Counted from the stretch's first letter, positions 49,861 to 61,689 are shown. The stretch is DNA of 64,000 nucleotides from Chionis minor (GCA_013398295.1 VZSF01006717.1:1493472-1557471), one strand, 5' to 3'. Notes: a model not told the origin generated them from the letters alone. Translations and numbers: made by a program.

Positions 49861-52429
49861 GGAAAGTAACTTTGTTACTCATCAGGTTATTACCTTTGGA
49901 AAGGAAACTATATAATTGAATATTCCTCTGGACCATTCGTCTTCATTCTCCTAACTTGATATCAATATCTGCCAGGTGGTGCCTGCGCAGGCCATTCAAA
50001 TCAGATTATGTTATCATAGTTCTCCAGTCATCGCCAAGAGCAGGATCATGATCATGAGGAGGAAATCTAGTTATTCAGGTACATGTTACCTTATTAAAAG
50101 TTTGAGCAAAGTACATTGAGTCGTTTTAATGGGATTAGAGTTTGAGTTGTGTTCTCAGGGTTGCCATGACTGTGATTTTGGTGCTTTGCTGTGGGGCTTG
50201 GAGAGCGCAGTTCCACTCTGGCCAACGGGAAATAATCCAGACTGTCATCACGGAGGAGTGGGCACCACCATGGTCTGTGGCCAAGAGTGTGAAGCTTGTG
50301 GAGATTATTTTTATCTAGGTACAAATGCCTGAGGCAGAGACTGAAGGAGCCCACATGAGAGGTGTGGAAGGATCTCAGTGTCTACTCACACTAAACAAAG
50401 CAGCAATCAGGCAGAGCTTGAAAAAATGTCTTTGTTAAACCTTCTAGTGCCTCTATCAGCACCCAGTCCCAGCCTTTTGCTCTAGTATTAATAGATGTCC
50501 CTCCAAGAATCTGGTATTTTCTCTTTAGTCCCACCTGTCCCAATAGGGTATGAAGAGGTCTGAAGGGTTTCTGCTCCAACTGACAGGAGTTCACAGGGGT
50601 TGATGTCCTCCTCCACATTCTCAGTGAATAGGAATCCACATTACGATCGGCACTAAAAGGTGTTCCTCAGATACAGAGAGTGAAGGACAAATTCTGAGGC
50701 AAGCAGGTGGAGCAGACTGTAACAAACATCAGCTTCCTGAACCACTTTCACAAAGAAGTTTCTTGCTCCAGAGCCACCAACACAGCATTTTTTAACACTA
50801 CCAAAGTTCTTTGAATAAAACTACTATAAAGGTGAATTCCTCTGTCTGGGATCTACTCTTATAATTCTGCAACACAGTGGTTTATCCAGGAAATGTTAGT
50901 GATGGCCCATGGACAAAAGGGCCAGATTCTCCCAAAAATCTTGTCTCAATGGGACCTGCAGTGTGCAGGACTCTCAGTGAGTCCTGAGCATGTTTGAAGT
51001 CATGTGCCTTGTATTTTAAACTTTGTACTTTAGTGTTTCATGTCCTACCAGCCTTCAAATGGTCACTTTTTACCTTTTAATACTGTGTCTGGTGCCCAGC
51101 TAGCACAGGAGGCATTTCTAGCAACAGGGAGAGCAACATTTCATCTCCAACTATTCCTGCGCCTGGAATAACACTGACATTTTGGAACCACTTGCTAGGT
51201 TCCTGTTCTTAATCTCCTGACAAGGAGTCAAAAGTACCTTGTCAAAACTGACAATGGGTAGTTGCTGCCCCCTCAGAGAATGGCCAAGGCTGACACGTCT
51301 CCACACACACTTTCCCAGGAGGGTTTATGGCACGAGTGCTCAGCCCTTTCCTGTCATTACTGCAATTTCTAAACTCGGGTGGCCACACCAGCCCAGATGT
51401 GTGCCTTCTGGCCATTCCCAGCTTTTGGTGGTATATACCTCACTGAATGAGCAGGAAAAAAATGTCTAAGCACCTGCCAAATCCCCCACATTTCCGTATG
51501 TGACTTCTGGGTAAGGAAATGCTGGCAGTACTGCAGTGCCCCAGCAGAGAACAGAACACATCCCTACCTGTTCCCTGATTAACTAAATACGCAGGACGTT
51601 TTCTCCTAACCTGCCACTCCATGGCAAATAGAAGTGCGACATGCACTGTGGGGGGAGACTGGTCCCCTTCTGCATCGCTACCTGAATGAAACCAAACTCC
51701 TCATGTGTGCCTGCAAAGTGCTCTTGTACCTGGGATTAACTCCTGGAGTGCAGTTACACATTTTCAACCTTCAACTGTCATAAAGCCTTTTTCACACACT
51801 CCCTCCCTGCATTGTTCTACAAACCTGTCATGTGCTCAGGGATAAATCCCTTGATGCAGAGATTTGACTTCCCCCTCCTCTCCACCCCCCATTATTTTAA
51901 TATATTTTGTAATCATTCAGCATTTCTGCTTTGGAAATGTAGATTTTAGATCTCAGTGCACTGAGGGCACCCATGCATTCATGAAATTCATTAATTTCTA
52001 TGATGGGTTAAATGGGTACAAACATGCAGTGCAGATTTGCCCTTAGGACAGGATTTTTCCCTTGGGGACCCAATGACACGGACAAGAAGAAAGGAGGTGA
52101 GGAGCCCCCCCTTTCCAAGGTCTTGGTGTCAGTCCAGGCGCTGCCCAACATCTCCCAAGGGATCCACTCCTGAGAGGTGTGCGGTGAAAGGAGCAGGGTA
52201 GCGGTGGGGTTCTTTGGAGATAGCTGGAGGGTGAAATTCATCCCCCGTGGGGAAAGCCGGATGCGTTAGGTCTGAAGTGACACGTGGGCCTCCTGCTGGC
52301 TCTCTGCACGGGGAGCCAGCCACAGCGAGCTGCTTTGTATGAAAACCTGGCCCCGCTTGCAGACTACCATGTGTCCAAGAAAATCCTCTTTTTTCTCATC
52401 CTCTCTCTCTCTGCAAAGAAATTCTTCCA
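49861..52429. other. Single-copy non-coding DNA
   Basis: No gene recognised. GGGCCAGATTCTC at about 50929 resembles one end of the palindromic repeat found at 61.7 kb, but no second arm follows. Confidence 0.5.
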
Positions 52430-52560
52430 CAGAATTTCTTAGAATCTGAGGACGTTAGCCATTTAGCTGAGATTTCTGGCCGCAGCACAATTATAATTGG
52501 TGTCTCATGGACAGGCTCAGCGCAGAGGCCAAAAAACTGCAAGGGTTATTAATGACTGAG
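52430..52560. promoter_or_regulatory. Conserved-looking AT-rich patch
   Basis: GAATTTCTTAGAATCTG, CACAATTATAATTGGTG and GGTTATTAATGACTG are homeodomain-type cores close together in repeat-free DNA. It is a weak enhancer candidate. Confidence 0.18.
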
Positions 52561-52929
52561 TTCCCTTCTACTTCCTAACAGCCAGACAGGCAGGAAAGTT
52601 AGAGGGGAAGACTTGGGGCCGAGCCACTCCTCTCCTCTCGTACACACTGTCCTGGTGCTCCAGTGCCTTCTTGCAAACTCGGAGCCGTCCACAGCCCAGA
52701 CACCAGACGGCATGGAGATCTGCGGGAAGCAGATCCAGAGTCCAGTAGCCCTTCTGGTGCTCAGAGACCACTTTGTGGGCCTTTTCCCTGCAGCTGAAGA
52801 GCGCATCAGGGTGAAGTTAGCTGCAGCCTTTCCAGAGGCACCTGGTTTGCCACAGGCAAGGTTGGAAGGATAGAGAGACTCAGCTGGAGTGGCAGACTGA
52901 GACATGCAGAGAGTCATAGATCCTTGCCC

Positions 52930-53312
52930 CTCCTCCCCTCAAATAAAAAGAGCATCTCAGGAGAGGTTTGAATTGAGCGAGAAACATATTATTACGATTA
53001 TTACATCACCATTTGACAACAATCACATGGCATGGTGCCAGCTGGCACGGGGAAGCCATTGCTGCTTCTCCTTCATTGCCCGATAAACACTGTGACAAGA
53101 ATACAGCCGTTGTTCCGTTGAGAACCGAAGAATGGGAGAGGAGAGGCCAAAAACACCTCCTTGAACAATCACTATCGAGTAAACAGAGCTGCACTTGGGA
53201 ACCACATATTTTAAACATATCTTCCCTGAGGTTTTTGGGGAGGGGAGCTCTGTGTATGGGTTGGGAAGGTGAGCGTGTTCGCATTTGGGCATATTTCTGT
53301 GGTGTCAAACAG
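52930..53312. promoter_or_regulatory. Conserved-looking non-coding block
   Basis: This is repeat-free DNA with distinctive AT-rich words (ATTATTACGATTATTACATC near 52989, TTTGACAACAATCACATGG near 53010), a near-dyad GTGCCAGCTGGCAC (about 53036-53049) and retained CpGs. No coding frame is credible. It runs directly into the homologous segment at 53313-53555, and the two could form one element. Confidence 0.25.
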
Positions 53313-53555
53313 GCTAGTGGCAGCTAAGAGGAGAGTCCGTGATGCCCTCGTTTCGCAGGGGAAGATATAAGTCCATGAAGCTGAGAATTTAGGGATGCAT
53401 GCCAACATAGCAGCCTGGGTAAATTTGGACTGGCACTCCATGCTGGTCACGGCCGTGCTCAGCCTTTGATAACGGGTTGTCTCACAAGAGCTCCTAGCAA
53501 TCTAGTGTCATTCCAGCAAGCCACTCTTTTATCAAAGGTCATGTCAGAAATTTGG
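53313..53555 (+). repeat. Unidentified dispersed repeat, copy A
   Basis: This segment is homologous to 58141-58345 in the same orientation. Shared words in order are CTAAG..GAG, GATGCCC, GCCTGGGTAAATTTG (53413-53427), TTTGATAAC (53465-53473) and ATCAAAGGTCATG (53531-53543), with small indels between them. Copy A also carries a 10-bp inverted repeat, CCTTTGATAA (53463-53472) and TTATCAAAGG (53529-53538). I cannot match it to a named family. It could be an old DNA transposon or SINE, or a duplicated conserved element. Confidence 0.7.
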
Positions 53556-53760
53556 AGATGAGGGAGGGAAGCAGGCCGAAAAAATGTAGATGTCATAGGA
53601 CGTTGTTTATTCATGTTAATGTTCCTGAAATCACACCTCCCACTGGCAGAACAACTGTATGGAAGCATTCGGAAAAACTGTTGTTTGTTCATCAGCAAAT
53701 TGATGCATGTCAGCATGCTGCTGTGGTCAAGTAATATTGCACTGAGATTTGTACAGGGGA
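53556..53760. promoter_or_regulatory. Conserved-looking flank of repeat copy A
   Basis: GTTGTTTATTCATGTTAATG (about 53602) and TTGTTTGTTCATC (about 53681) carry forkhead-type cores, and ATTGATGCATGTCAGCATGC (about 53699) holds short dyads. Its function is unknown and its conservation untested. Confidence 0.2.
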
Positions 53761-54199
53761 GCTAGCACTAGAGGTTTGGGAGAAGTGGATTTCAGACGGA
53801 CAAGTGCCGTATCCAGCTCTCTGAACATGAGCCACTTGTACCTACAAGCCAACCTAAACGAACTGTCACCACAGTACAGTTATTAGGTTTGTCCAAATAT
53901 GCATCCTTTCTATGATGTCAGTCTGTTAGGCCCAGATGTTCACTCATAGTAGCTGAAACACTGATTTTAGCGAAGCAACATTTCCACCAACCTACCCGAG
54001 TGAGTCGGGACAAGATTTGGCCTGTGCAGTCACTGCCTGGTTTAATAAATGAAACAACTGTTGTATTCTTGTCCTGCCCTAGCTTCCCAGGACTGGCCAA
54101 GAGACTCTGTAAGGGGATGTCTCAACGGGCTCTTCAGGCATCAAAGTTAGGCATCTCCTCCCTACAAATAATTGCCCGTCTATTGTCTTTCTCATGACA
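53761..54199. other. Single-copy non-coding DNA
   Basis: Nothing recognised. Confidence 0.5.
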
Positions 54200-54290
54200 T
54201 GGGTGGCCGTGAAGTGAAGGTCCCTGTTTCTGCTGCAGTTTTTCTGTGACCTTTGGCAAATCTCTTAACTTGTGTTACATCTGAGACCGC
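54200..54290 (+). repeat. Fossil CORE-SINE piece
   Basis: TTTCTGCTGCAGTTTTTCTGTGACCTTTGGCAAATCTCTTAAC (about 54226-54268) is close to the 'ctgtgtgaccttgggcaagtctcttaac' core of MIR/AmnSINE repeats. Only the core remains. Confidence 0.6.
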
Positions 54291-55879
54291 TTCAGCTTCA
54301 GTGCCTGAAACAGGCTGGGGCTCAGCTGAAGCTCCATGAGTCTCCTTGGACAAAGTCCACCAGCTGCTGTCTCCTGAGCAGGCTCAGCCCCGCAGTCCTC
54401 CCTGAGATGGGAGCAAACCAAGTGGTATGATGGAAGTGCCATGGCCCTCGTGACACCCATGCAATCAAAAAGGCAGAGACCAAGGATGAGTGCACACCTT
54501 TTTTCTAGTCTGCAATTTTCAGTGGGATAGTACAGCCTCCTGTACAGCTCTGCCTTTCCTCCTGTCCTTCCTTTCACAGGCTACTGATCCAGGAGAGTAC
54601 AAAGGCTCTATGAAATAAGAAGTAAACGGAAGCAAAAGAGATCCCTGATGAATACCCAAAGGCATCTGTCAACAAAACCCTTTCAGTGGCCAGTTCTGCC
54701 TCCACCGCCATCCCAGGGCCAAGCATCCTCTTAAAAGAGGGTTGCAGGACAGTGATATATATCAGGCCTAAGCTCACAGCACGGCAGCTCCACAAAGCAT
54801 GAAAATGAGAGGAAAAGGGGAAGGGAGGGCAACAGCTAGTATTCTCCATCAACCTGTCCTCCCATGCGTTAGCAAAACTGCCACTGTGCTCATACAAAGC
54901 AATAAGGGAGGCAGTGTGATCTGCCATCATCCACCCTGTGCCCGTATGTTAAGATTTAGATTGAGCTGTCAGTGGCCAAAGGCAGCTGGTGAGACAGCTG
55001 GAGCTCTCTGCCTTCATCTATTTTGGCTTTACTTGCTCCTCCCTTTCCTACTTCTATTTGCCTTACGTAACTTCGAATTACTAAAAATGAAATTTTCTTG
55101 GTGGTGGGTTTGCATTAATCTTGGGATCTGATTGCATTGATGCTACTCTTAATTTCTTCCTCACATGGATGGGGGATCATTTGTTCAGGCATGACATTCA
55201 ACTCACATCCAGCTGAGCTAAACGTGTGATTTTTATCAGGATGCATGTGATGGCTAGGTCCTGAATGAAAGATAACATGGGAGTTGTGGAAGGTTGTCCA
55301 AAGCTGGAGCATGCTGAAGCGCTCTCTCCAAGCAGCATGATGCCCTGCAATGTGTTCCAATTGGGTGGATTAGGGAAGAGAGGGGCTGGACAAAAGGCCA
55401 GCTTGCAAACACGCAATTGAGGCACTCTCCATTTGGAGCAGGAATGGCTGGTATGAACAGCTGTTTATCATAGGCGATGTCCCAGCTTCCCTGTCTCCAG
55501 TCAAGTGTGCTACATACACTGACGGTTTGGCCCCTGTGACCACGGGAGGGAAACACAGGTTTTCTGAATGATCAGTGCTTTCTGGACACATCAGAGATTT
55601 GGAGGGTGCGTCCAGAAGATGGAAGTGTGGGACTTTGCTTACTCAACCCCCAATTTATGACCTCTGTTGAGCCCACACCAAAGCAGCCGGTTCCTGTTCT
55701 GCCTGTGCCTGTACCTCCTTTCCTGCTCTGCTAAGTTTCTGGCTCCTCCATGAAAACCACCATCCTTGGGACCCATAGAACCTAATCCCCTCAGCAAAGG
55801 CTGCACCCTGCCACCCCACATCCCCAGAAGTTCCCTCTGCCTTGGGGAAAAACTCATGCACTGAGAGTGCCTGTTTGGT
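54291..55879. other. Single-copy non-coding DNA
   Basis: No gene recognised. The minus frame at 54574-54930 (118 codons) is partly hydrophobic, but it overlaps other frames and has no known domain. Confidence 0.5.
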
Positions 55880-55970
55880 ATCTTTGTCTCAGAAGGCCTT
55901 TAGACCCAAGGACCACATCTCTTCTTGCACGACTGGTACCCAATAAATACTCATCAATAACAGTGCTTAG
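55880..55970 (+). repeat. Possible fossil SINE 3' end
   Basis: AGACCCAAGGACCACATCTC and GGTACCCAATAAATACTCATCAATAA resemble the '...agggaccgtgtct...cacagtaagcgctcaataaata' end of MIR-type repeats. The match is short and uncertain. Confidence 0.3.
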
Positions 55971-56879
55971 TGGTTTGTCACATGTTCTGCCTACTAACCT
56001 AAGACCAGAAAATATTTGACCCTGAGTGATGTTTTCTTTCTCCCCGACTGTACTTTGTAGTATCGGGCTTCAATCTACATCCAACTCAAACTCGAGCTAA
56101 AGAATGTGTTGTTGCTAATGTATAACCACAGAGTGTGAAGCTGCGTGTGAGAACAGCACACACTACCAGTGTGAGAACAAGCAGCAAGCACATAAGGCGG
56201 CCTCATTGTGCTGCTCCAGAGCATTGCTTAATTGACTTTTGCAGGACTGTATCTGGAGACCTCAAGTTGAAGCTAGCTCCATATGCAGCTGCCTGCCCCT
56301 TCCGGGGCCAAGCACATCAAGGGCAAACTTAAGATTCTTCCCTTCTAGGTGTTTGGTTTTAACCTGCACTGTTCAAAGTTGCCTAACATCTGATTAATAC
56401 CAAATCTGTCTCTTATCCTGTACCATGCTCTACGGAGTCTGTCTGGGAGGCCGTTTTACAGAGCTCCCTGCATCTATGGACCTGGGGTCGGAATTCGCTT
56501 CTCCCTTGGTAGGCTGAAGCTGGATTTGCTAAGCCTGCCATTGGCCCCATCCCACTCCTCTCACATGCAAAGCTTCTGCTGTGATGAGCTGAGAGATACT
56601 GGGACAAGGGAGAAGCAGCTTCCAGAATGACTGCAATGGTGTGTTATCAAGCACACAAAAGGCACTTCCTACTTTAATGATTCCAAAGGCATACATGTAG
56701 TCATTTAGCAGGAAGCATTTCTGCAGTCCCACACAGAACATGCATGTGAATCCACTGCACTCCCTGGCGCGAGCTACCATCACCAAGGCTTAACAAACTG
56801 ACACCCACTCGCAGTGGGCGAAGGTAGTTCAATTAAAATTCCCTTGGATCAGCTGAGACACTCCAGTTTGGCAACTGGC
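55971..56879. other. Single-copy non-coding DNA
   Basis: No gene recognised. A small local repeat, GTGTGAGAACA, occurs at about 56145 and 56170. Confidence 0.5.
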
Positions 56880-57330
56880 TCGGTCGTGCGAGGCCAGTGT
56901 GGGTGAGCGGCATTCCCAGCAGCACTGCTGCAAACAGGGCAGAGGATCACCCGGGCAGGAGAGACCACGTGGGCCAGGCCAGAGCTGTCCCCCACAGCCA
57001 CAGCAACCGCCTCCGATGCACTACGTGCTTCCACCCACCACGGGAACATTTCCTAATACCCTCCGACAAACCCAGCACGCCGCTGAAGGAGAACAGAGTT
57101 TGCCTGCAGCTAGAGTGCCCAAATCCAAAATACGTGCCACAGCCAGCATGCACGAGGCCAGGCAGAGGCAGGGAGATTTTGCACGGCATATCCAGAACAA
57201 CCAGATGGGACAGTTTTCACGCAGAGCAACCGAAGCCTAATGGCAGGCCAAGGCAGCTGACAGGCGAGCTGGGTCCTCGCACAAGAGGAATGCAGCATTA
57301 GGAACCAGCTCAGGGCGCTGTACGAGGGTC
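56880..57330. promoter_or_regulatory. CpG-enriched segment with canonical E-box
   Basis: CpG density is raised relative to the flanks (roughly twenty in 450 bases), though lower than in the 33.6 and 43 kb segments. A full E-box CACGTG lies at 56966-56971. Frames are open on both strands (134 and 113 codons on plus, 102 and 80 on minus), which argues for composition and not coding. It is a possible weak promoter or enhancer. Confidence 0.25.
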
Positions 57331-57774
57331 CTGGAGGAACTAATAATTTTTGTGCCTCAAATGGTCCGAGGAGGTGTCTCAGGAAGCACACAGACTGGGA
57401 GCGCTCTCTGCATCCCATCTGCTGCTAGTAGAGGTCTTGGAATATATACGGGGTCATGGTGAGCTGGGGTATTCCTGCTGTCTCTGCCAGATTGGCTCTG
57501 GTTACGTGTTGTCCAGGGCCAGCTCTGCAGAGACTGGGGCCTGTGATGTGACCCAACCTTTGACAGACTAACCAGGATGGGAGGAGGTCAGCCAGCCCCT
57601 CACCTCCCCGTACTCTGGTTTGTGGAGCTCTGCTGCAGGTCAAGCCAAGGTGGGGTGTACTGCTGCAGTGCCCAAGGGCCCAGGCGGGAGCCCTGCTAAT
57701 GACTGTGCTGTCTACACAGGCAACAGGATTGCTTAAAAGAACTTGTGTATGTCATGAAACCAGCTATGGTATTC
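57331..57774. other. Single-copy non-coding DNA
   Basis: Nothing recognised. Confidence 0.5.
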
Positions 57775-57940
57775 CAGAAGAATAGCACCGGGATTCATGA
57801 GGCCTGACTTCTGTCCCCAGATCCACCATGGCTTTCATAGGGTGATGCTCGACAAGTCACATCCCTCGTCTGTGACACTGCCTGGAGAAATGATGCTCCC
57901 TTGAGTTAGAAGAAGGATAATGAGGATAAATCTTTGGGCT
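57775..57940 (+). repeat. Fossil CORE-SINE (MIR/AmnSINE-like)
   Basis: Collinear with the SINE consensus: GGGATTCATGAGGCCTGACTTCTGTCCCCAGATCCACCA (cf. 'gggagtcaggagacctgggttctattcccagctctgcca'), GACAAGTCACATCCCTCGTCTGTGAC (about 57852-57877, cf. 'ggcaagtcacttaacctctctgtgcc') and AAGGATAATGAGGATAAAT. This is one of the clearer fossil SINEs here. Confidence 0.62.
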
Positions 57941-58140
57941 CTAAGGTTGGAGGGTTCCTGCAGGCTCAGGCAGACGGCAGACGAGAATGCCATCTTTGCC
58001 TGACACAACATCAGTGTCTGGTGTCAAAAGATGACATCATGGGATATGAACGAGCGTTTACGCTTTGAAAGAGAAAATAGCAGAAGCATGTGTAACCGTT
58101 TGCCTTTCATGCCAACATATTTTCCTTACGTAAAGAGAGG

Positions 58141-58345
58141 CCCTGGCGGCCCTAAGGAGGCTGAGAGATGCCCGTGCTTCTCTGGGAAGGAGGAACTATC
58201 AGGCAAGGATGCCAGCGTACCTGCCTGGGTAAATTTGTGCATGCACTTCACATTATAGTAGGCTTTAGTATTTGATAACAGAGACCTGCTGGAGTCTGGC
58301 AAGAGGACAGAAGGAATCAAAGGTCATGCCATGAATTCCAGTTAT
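58141..58345 (+). repeat. Unidentified dispersed repeat, copy B
   Basis: Partner of 53313-53555. It contains CTAAGGAGG, GATGCCCGTGCTTC, GCCTGGGTAAATTTG (58223-58237, identical to copy A), TTTGATAAC (58271-58279, identical) and ATCAAAGGTCATG (58316-58328, identical), in the same order with deletions relative to A. The inverted TTTGAT/ATCAAA arms are kept. On the minus strand both copies read KFTQA..LA..P in the same frame, which follows from DNA homology and is not evidence of coding. Confidence 0.7.
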
Positions 58346-59048
58346 GCTGATAGGCATCTACAGAGGAAGGAGCTCAAGAACAGGAACTGTAGACTGGTGG
58401 GGAGGGCTGGAAAACAAACTGATCCAGGGATGACAAGTATGGGTCATTTTGGAGCCCAACTGGACAACTGTGTGCATGTGTTTGCCATGGGACAGGAAGA
58501 TGTTTTCCCTAATGGAGTTACCCATGAACTCTGCAAGTACTACTTAAACAGAGTGAATATACTGCAATAAATTTATTAAATAGCTGGTACATGCCTCTCC
58601 AGAGGCGTCTCCCTGATGGAGAAGGTGACTCATGACACGGATGGGCTGATCAGCAGATAGGTAGAGATGCAAACACACAGTGTGTACCTTTCACGAGGGG
58701 AACTATCTGCACAAGGAAACAGCTGAGAATGTGTGACACAGCACAAAGTTTCTCTGCCTGCTGCCCGCTTTTGCCTCATCGCCCCATCGCAAACTGCCAG
58801 TCAGTCTGTCGCTACCACCTGCCTTGTGCCTTACCCTGAGCAGATGCCTGGGCGAAGCAGAGCTCCGTGATGCACATCCTGCGGTCCAAATGAGTTCACA
58901 CAAGGAGTGAGACTCTGCAGCTGTGCACTGAGCTGCCTCCGTGCCAGGTAGGTTGCACACTTCTGGAGACAGGAATGGGTTAATTCATGTGGTCTTCCCA
59001 TAGAGCCTAACATAAATGGAGCTTTAAGGTCCTATGGTACCCACATGG
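58346..59048. other. Single-copy non-coding DNA
   Basis: No gene recognised. The AATAAA at about 58565 is isolated. Confidence 0.5.
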
Positions 59049-59100
59049 ATAGGACGGGGTGGAATGGGTTGGTATGGCATGACATGGCATAGCATGGCAA
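59049..59100 (+). repeat. Degenerate TGG-rich pentamer repeat
   Basis: GGGGTGGAATGGGTTGGTATGG is followed by ATGGCAT/ATGGCAA units at roughly 5- and 10-base spacing. It is a decayed pentanucleotide microsatellite. Confidence 0.7.
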
Positions 59101-59130
59101 GCAGTGCAGAGCAGTGAGAAAAAGGAAAGG

Positions 59131-59165
59131 AAGGGAAGGGAAGGGAAGGGAAGGGAAGGGAAGGG
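59131..59165 (+). repeat. (AAGGG)7 microsatellite
   Basis: Seven perfect AAGGG units, preceded by AAAGGAAAGG variants from about 59121. The G3 runs spaced by two A's satisfy the G-quadruplex pattern. The strand is purine-only. Confidence 0.95.
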
Positions 59166-61344
59166 GAACTGCAAGAAAAACTCCTAGCAAGTGACTAACA
59201 CTTCTAGTTGTATTGCAATGTATTGTTAACTTATTTATTTCTACTTCTTCTTCAAGGGCATGATTCTACCATTTTCACAATATTATCCTCCAGCCTAAGA
59301 CTAGATGTGCTCACTCTGCCTTTGCTTTTCAAATCGTGTACTTGGTTTCACTTGCTTCATGGCTGTTGCTTTTTGCTTCTGCACAGGTACTGCCAAAGGC
59401 TTTGCTGACATTGTCTGAAGCAAATTTTGAGCTAGGAAAATCTGGTAAACAGGCAATAGTTTGAAAGAGAGGTACAGCATAGGCAGGTACACTACAAGCT
59501 GTTAGCATGTGTTATCAACAGAGCGTCTCGTTTCTTGGCTCCTCTGCTGAGAATGCTGCAAGCACACTCGTTAGTGACACGTGTCAGGCAGTGACAGAAG
59601 CTACCTGCGAGGAACTGCACTAGGTGTTGGGTTTTAGCGACTGAACAGTCACCGATCTGGGCCACTCAAGGCTTGCTCCAGACTCCTGGCAAACTGATGA
59701 GGAAAATCTCATGGAGTTCAGGGAGGTTTGGCTTCAGTTTCACAGAGAACAGCCGGAAACTGAAACTTCAGATGCATAAAACCCCACCCATGCGGTAACT
59801 ACAGGGAAACTGGACTAAAACAGATAGATTTGAGCCTCAGTGAACAGATTAAATCATCATTTAAATTAGCAAGCAGGAGAGCTTAATTTTAAACATTAAA
59901 TCAAAGCTTCTTTTCTATTCATCCTTTTTAATAATTTTCCCTAAAGAAAGGTTGATACTCATCAAGCTGTAACCAGTAAGATTCTGTTGACTTAAAACCA
60001 CATACAGCCTGTCTGCTAACTTTTGTACTAACTGTTACCAGCAGACAGTTTTATCTACACATATTTTCTTACAGCTTTACATGCTTTTATCAGGTCTTGA
60101 TTACTTAATTTTTCTATGCTGGAAAATGGTGAGTTACACATTTTTAATTTGTTATAGGATGACTGTCTTACTTTAGAATTGATTCACATCCGGCTGCATT
60201 TAGAATGACATTTGAACCCACTAAAAATATCTAAACCCACTGTTTTATTACAGTCTTAGTTTATTACTGAAATAAACCACCTTAATTGCAAAACAGAAAA
60301 TAAAAAGTAATATTAAACAAAGGAAGTTGTATCAGTGGCTAGTGAGTTAAACAGGTTGTTCCAGGGCACCATATACCCCAACATTTTAGATCTGCTGGAT
60401 CTTGTCCTCTCATCCTCATTTTCCTCATAGACCAGAGGAGAAAAACAAGCTTGTCTGCTTTTTCCAAACCTCATTCAGTTTCTCAACTTTGAATGAGCAA
60501 GTCATTGAATCTAAGTTGTTGAATAAACTGAAATGGAAAAAATAGTCATCTTCTACTCACGGAAGAGCTATTACTCTCAAAAGTGGATTTAGCAGTTACC
60601 AAGCTTTGGTTCCAGGTGCTTATGCAGTGGTTTGGTTCAACTTTCTGAAATGTTTTGGCAGGAAGCATGTGTAACTTGATATTTAAAACAAAACGAGACA
60701 AAAAGAAGCTTTTTATCAAATATAGTAAGCTTCATTCCTAATACAGATGGCCATTGTTCCACATTTAATTTTAAATAGCCCTATTTGAAAAGACAGAAAA
60801 TGTATTCAACTTAAAATTTTAAAAATTATTAAAAGACTGTCATTGATATCGTGTGCTGTCTGCGATGGATGTTGAGAACAGTATGGGTCTTACCTTCCCT
60901 GTCCAATGACCAGACTACTTTAAGCTGCCACTAGGAGACTGTGGGTGGCTTCAGCATCACAAATCACTGCCCCAGAGACGAAGTTTCCAGCCGGGAATTA
61001 CAAGCTCCCCTCAGGATGGACAGAGCTGTCAGAACAGGCATGTACCCCCATTCCTTTTATATCCTCCTCCACCCACCCCTGTTTTTCCTGTTACAATCAC
61101 CAGGGAAGTCCTTCCGTACTCTTGTACAACTGGAGAAAGAACCTGGAAAATATGAGCAGAGCATAAATCGATGCTGAGATGCCTGCTTAGATCGGTGAGG
61201 CACCTGAAACAATAGCTCAAAGATACCCCCTTCTGGTCCCTCTGCCCACCCCAGGCAGGAGGTCTAATCCTGTGGGAAAGGGGCAACCTCTCCCTGTGGT
61301 ATGGTGTGGAAAAGGCTGACACAGGCTGCCCCACAAGGTCGTAA
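59166..61344. other. AT-rich single-copy DNA
   Basis: There is no gene or named repeat. The section from about 59820 to 60860 is distinctly AT-rich with almost no open frames over 60 codons, and may include slowly evolving sequence, which cannot be shown here. Confidence 0.5.
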
Positions 61345-61500
61345 TGCTGTTCTGTTTTACTGCCAGTTGGCATTAATTAGCTCGCTACTGTCCTCTTTCT
61401 GAATCGTCTCGACCAAGGAGTCTCTGTTAGTGATTTACACTTGGCACTTCCCTGATAAAAGTTTTTCCACTCTAACTCAGCTTGAGTAAGACTCCTCTCT
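61345..61500. promoter_or_regulatory. Conserved-looking patch with homeodomain core
   Basis: GGCATTAATTAGCTCGC (about 61367) contains TAATTA, a homeodomain core, in repeat-free DNA, followed by CpG-retaining GAATCGTCTCGACC. This is a weak enhancer candidate. Confidence 0.18.
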
Positions 61501-61689
61501 TCTTCATGCCAACTTCAGTGAAGTGTCTCACCTTCCTGCTTCTGCCTCTTTTTAAAGTAAATGCCACAGGAGAGGCAAATGGAGGACCGTTGTGCCAGTA
61601 GTCTGTCCACAACACTTTCATCACCAGTGCTCAGCTTGTCATCGTGCCTGGTGGTAGCAAACATGTCAACATTAAGAGAAATTGCTTTG

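Noticed and set aside
53211..58320. Shared KFTQA..LA..P peptide on the minus strand of two frames as a protein family
   Set aside because: It follows directly from the DNA homology of the two repeat copies. The rest of the frames do not align as protein, so coding is not supported.
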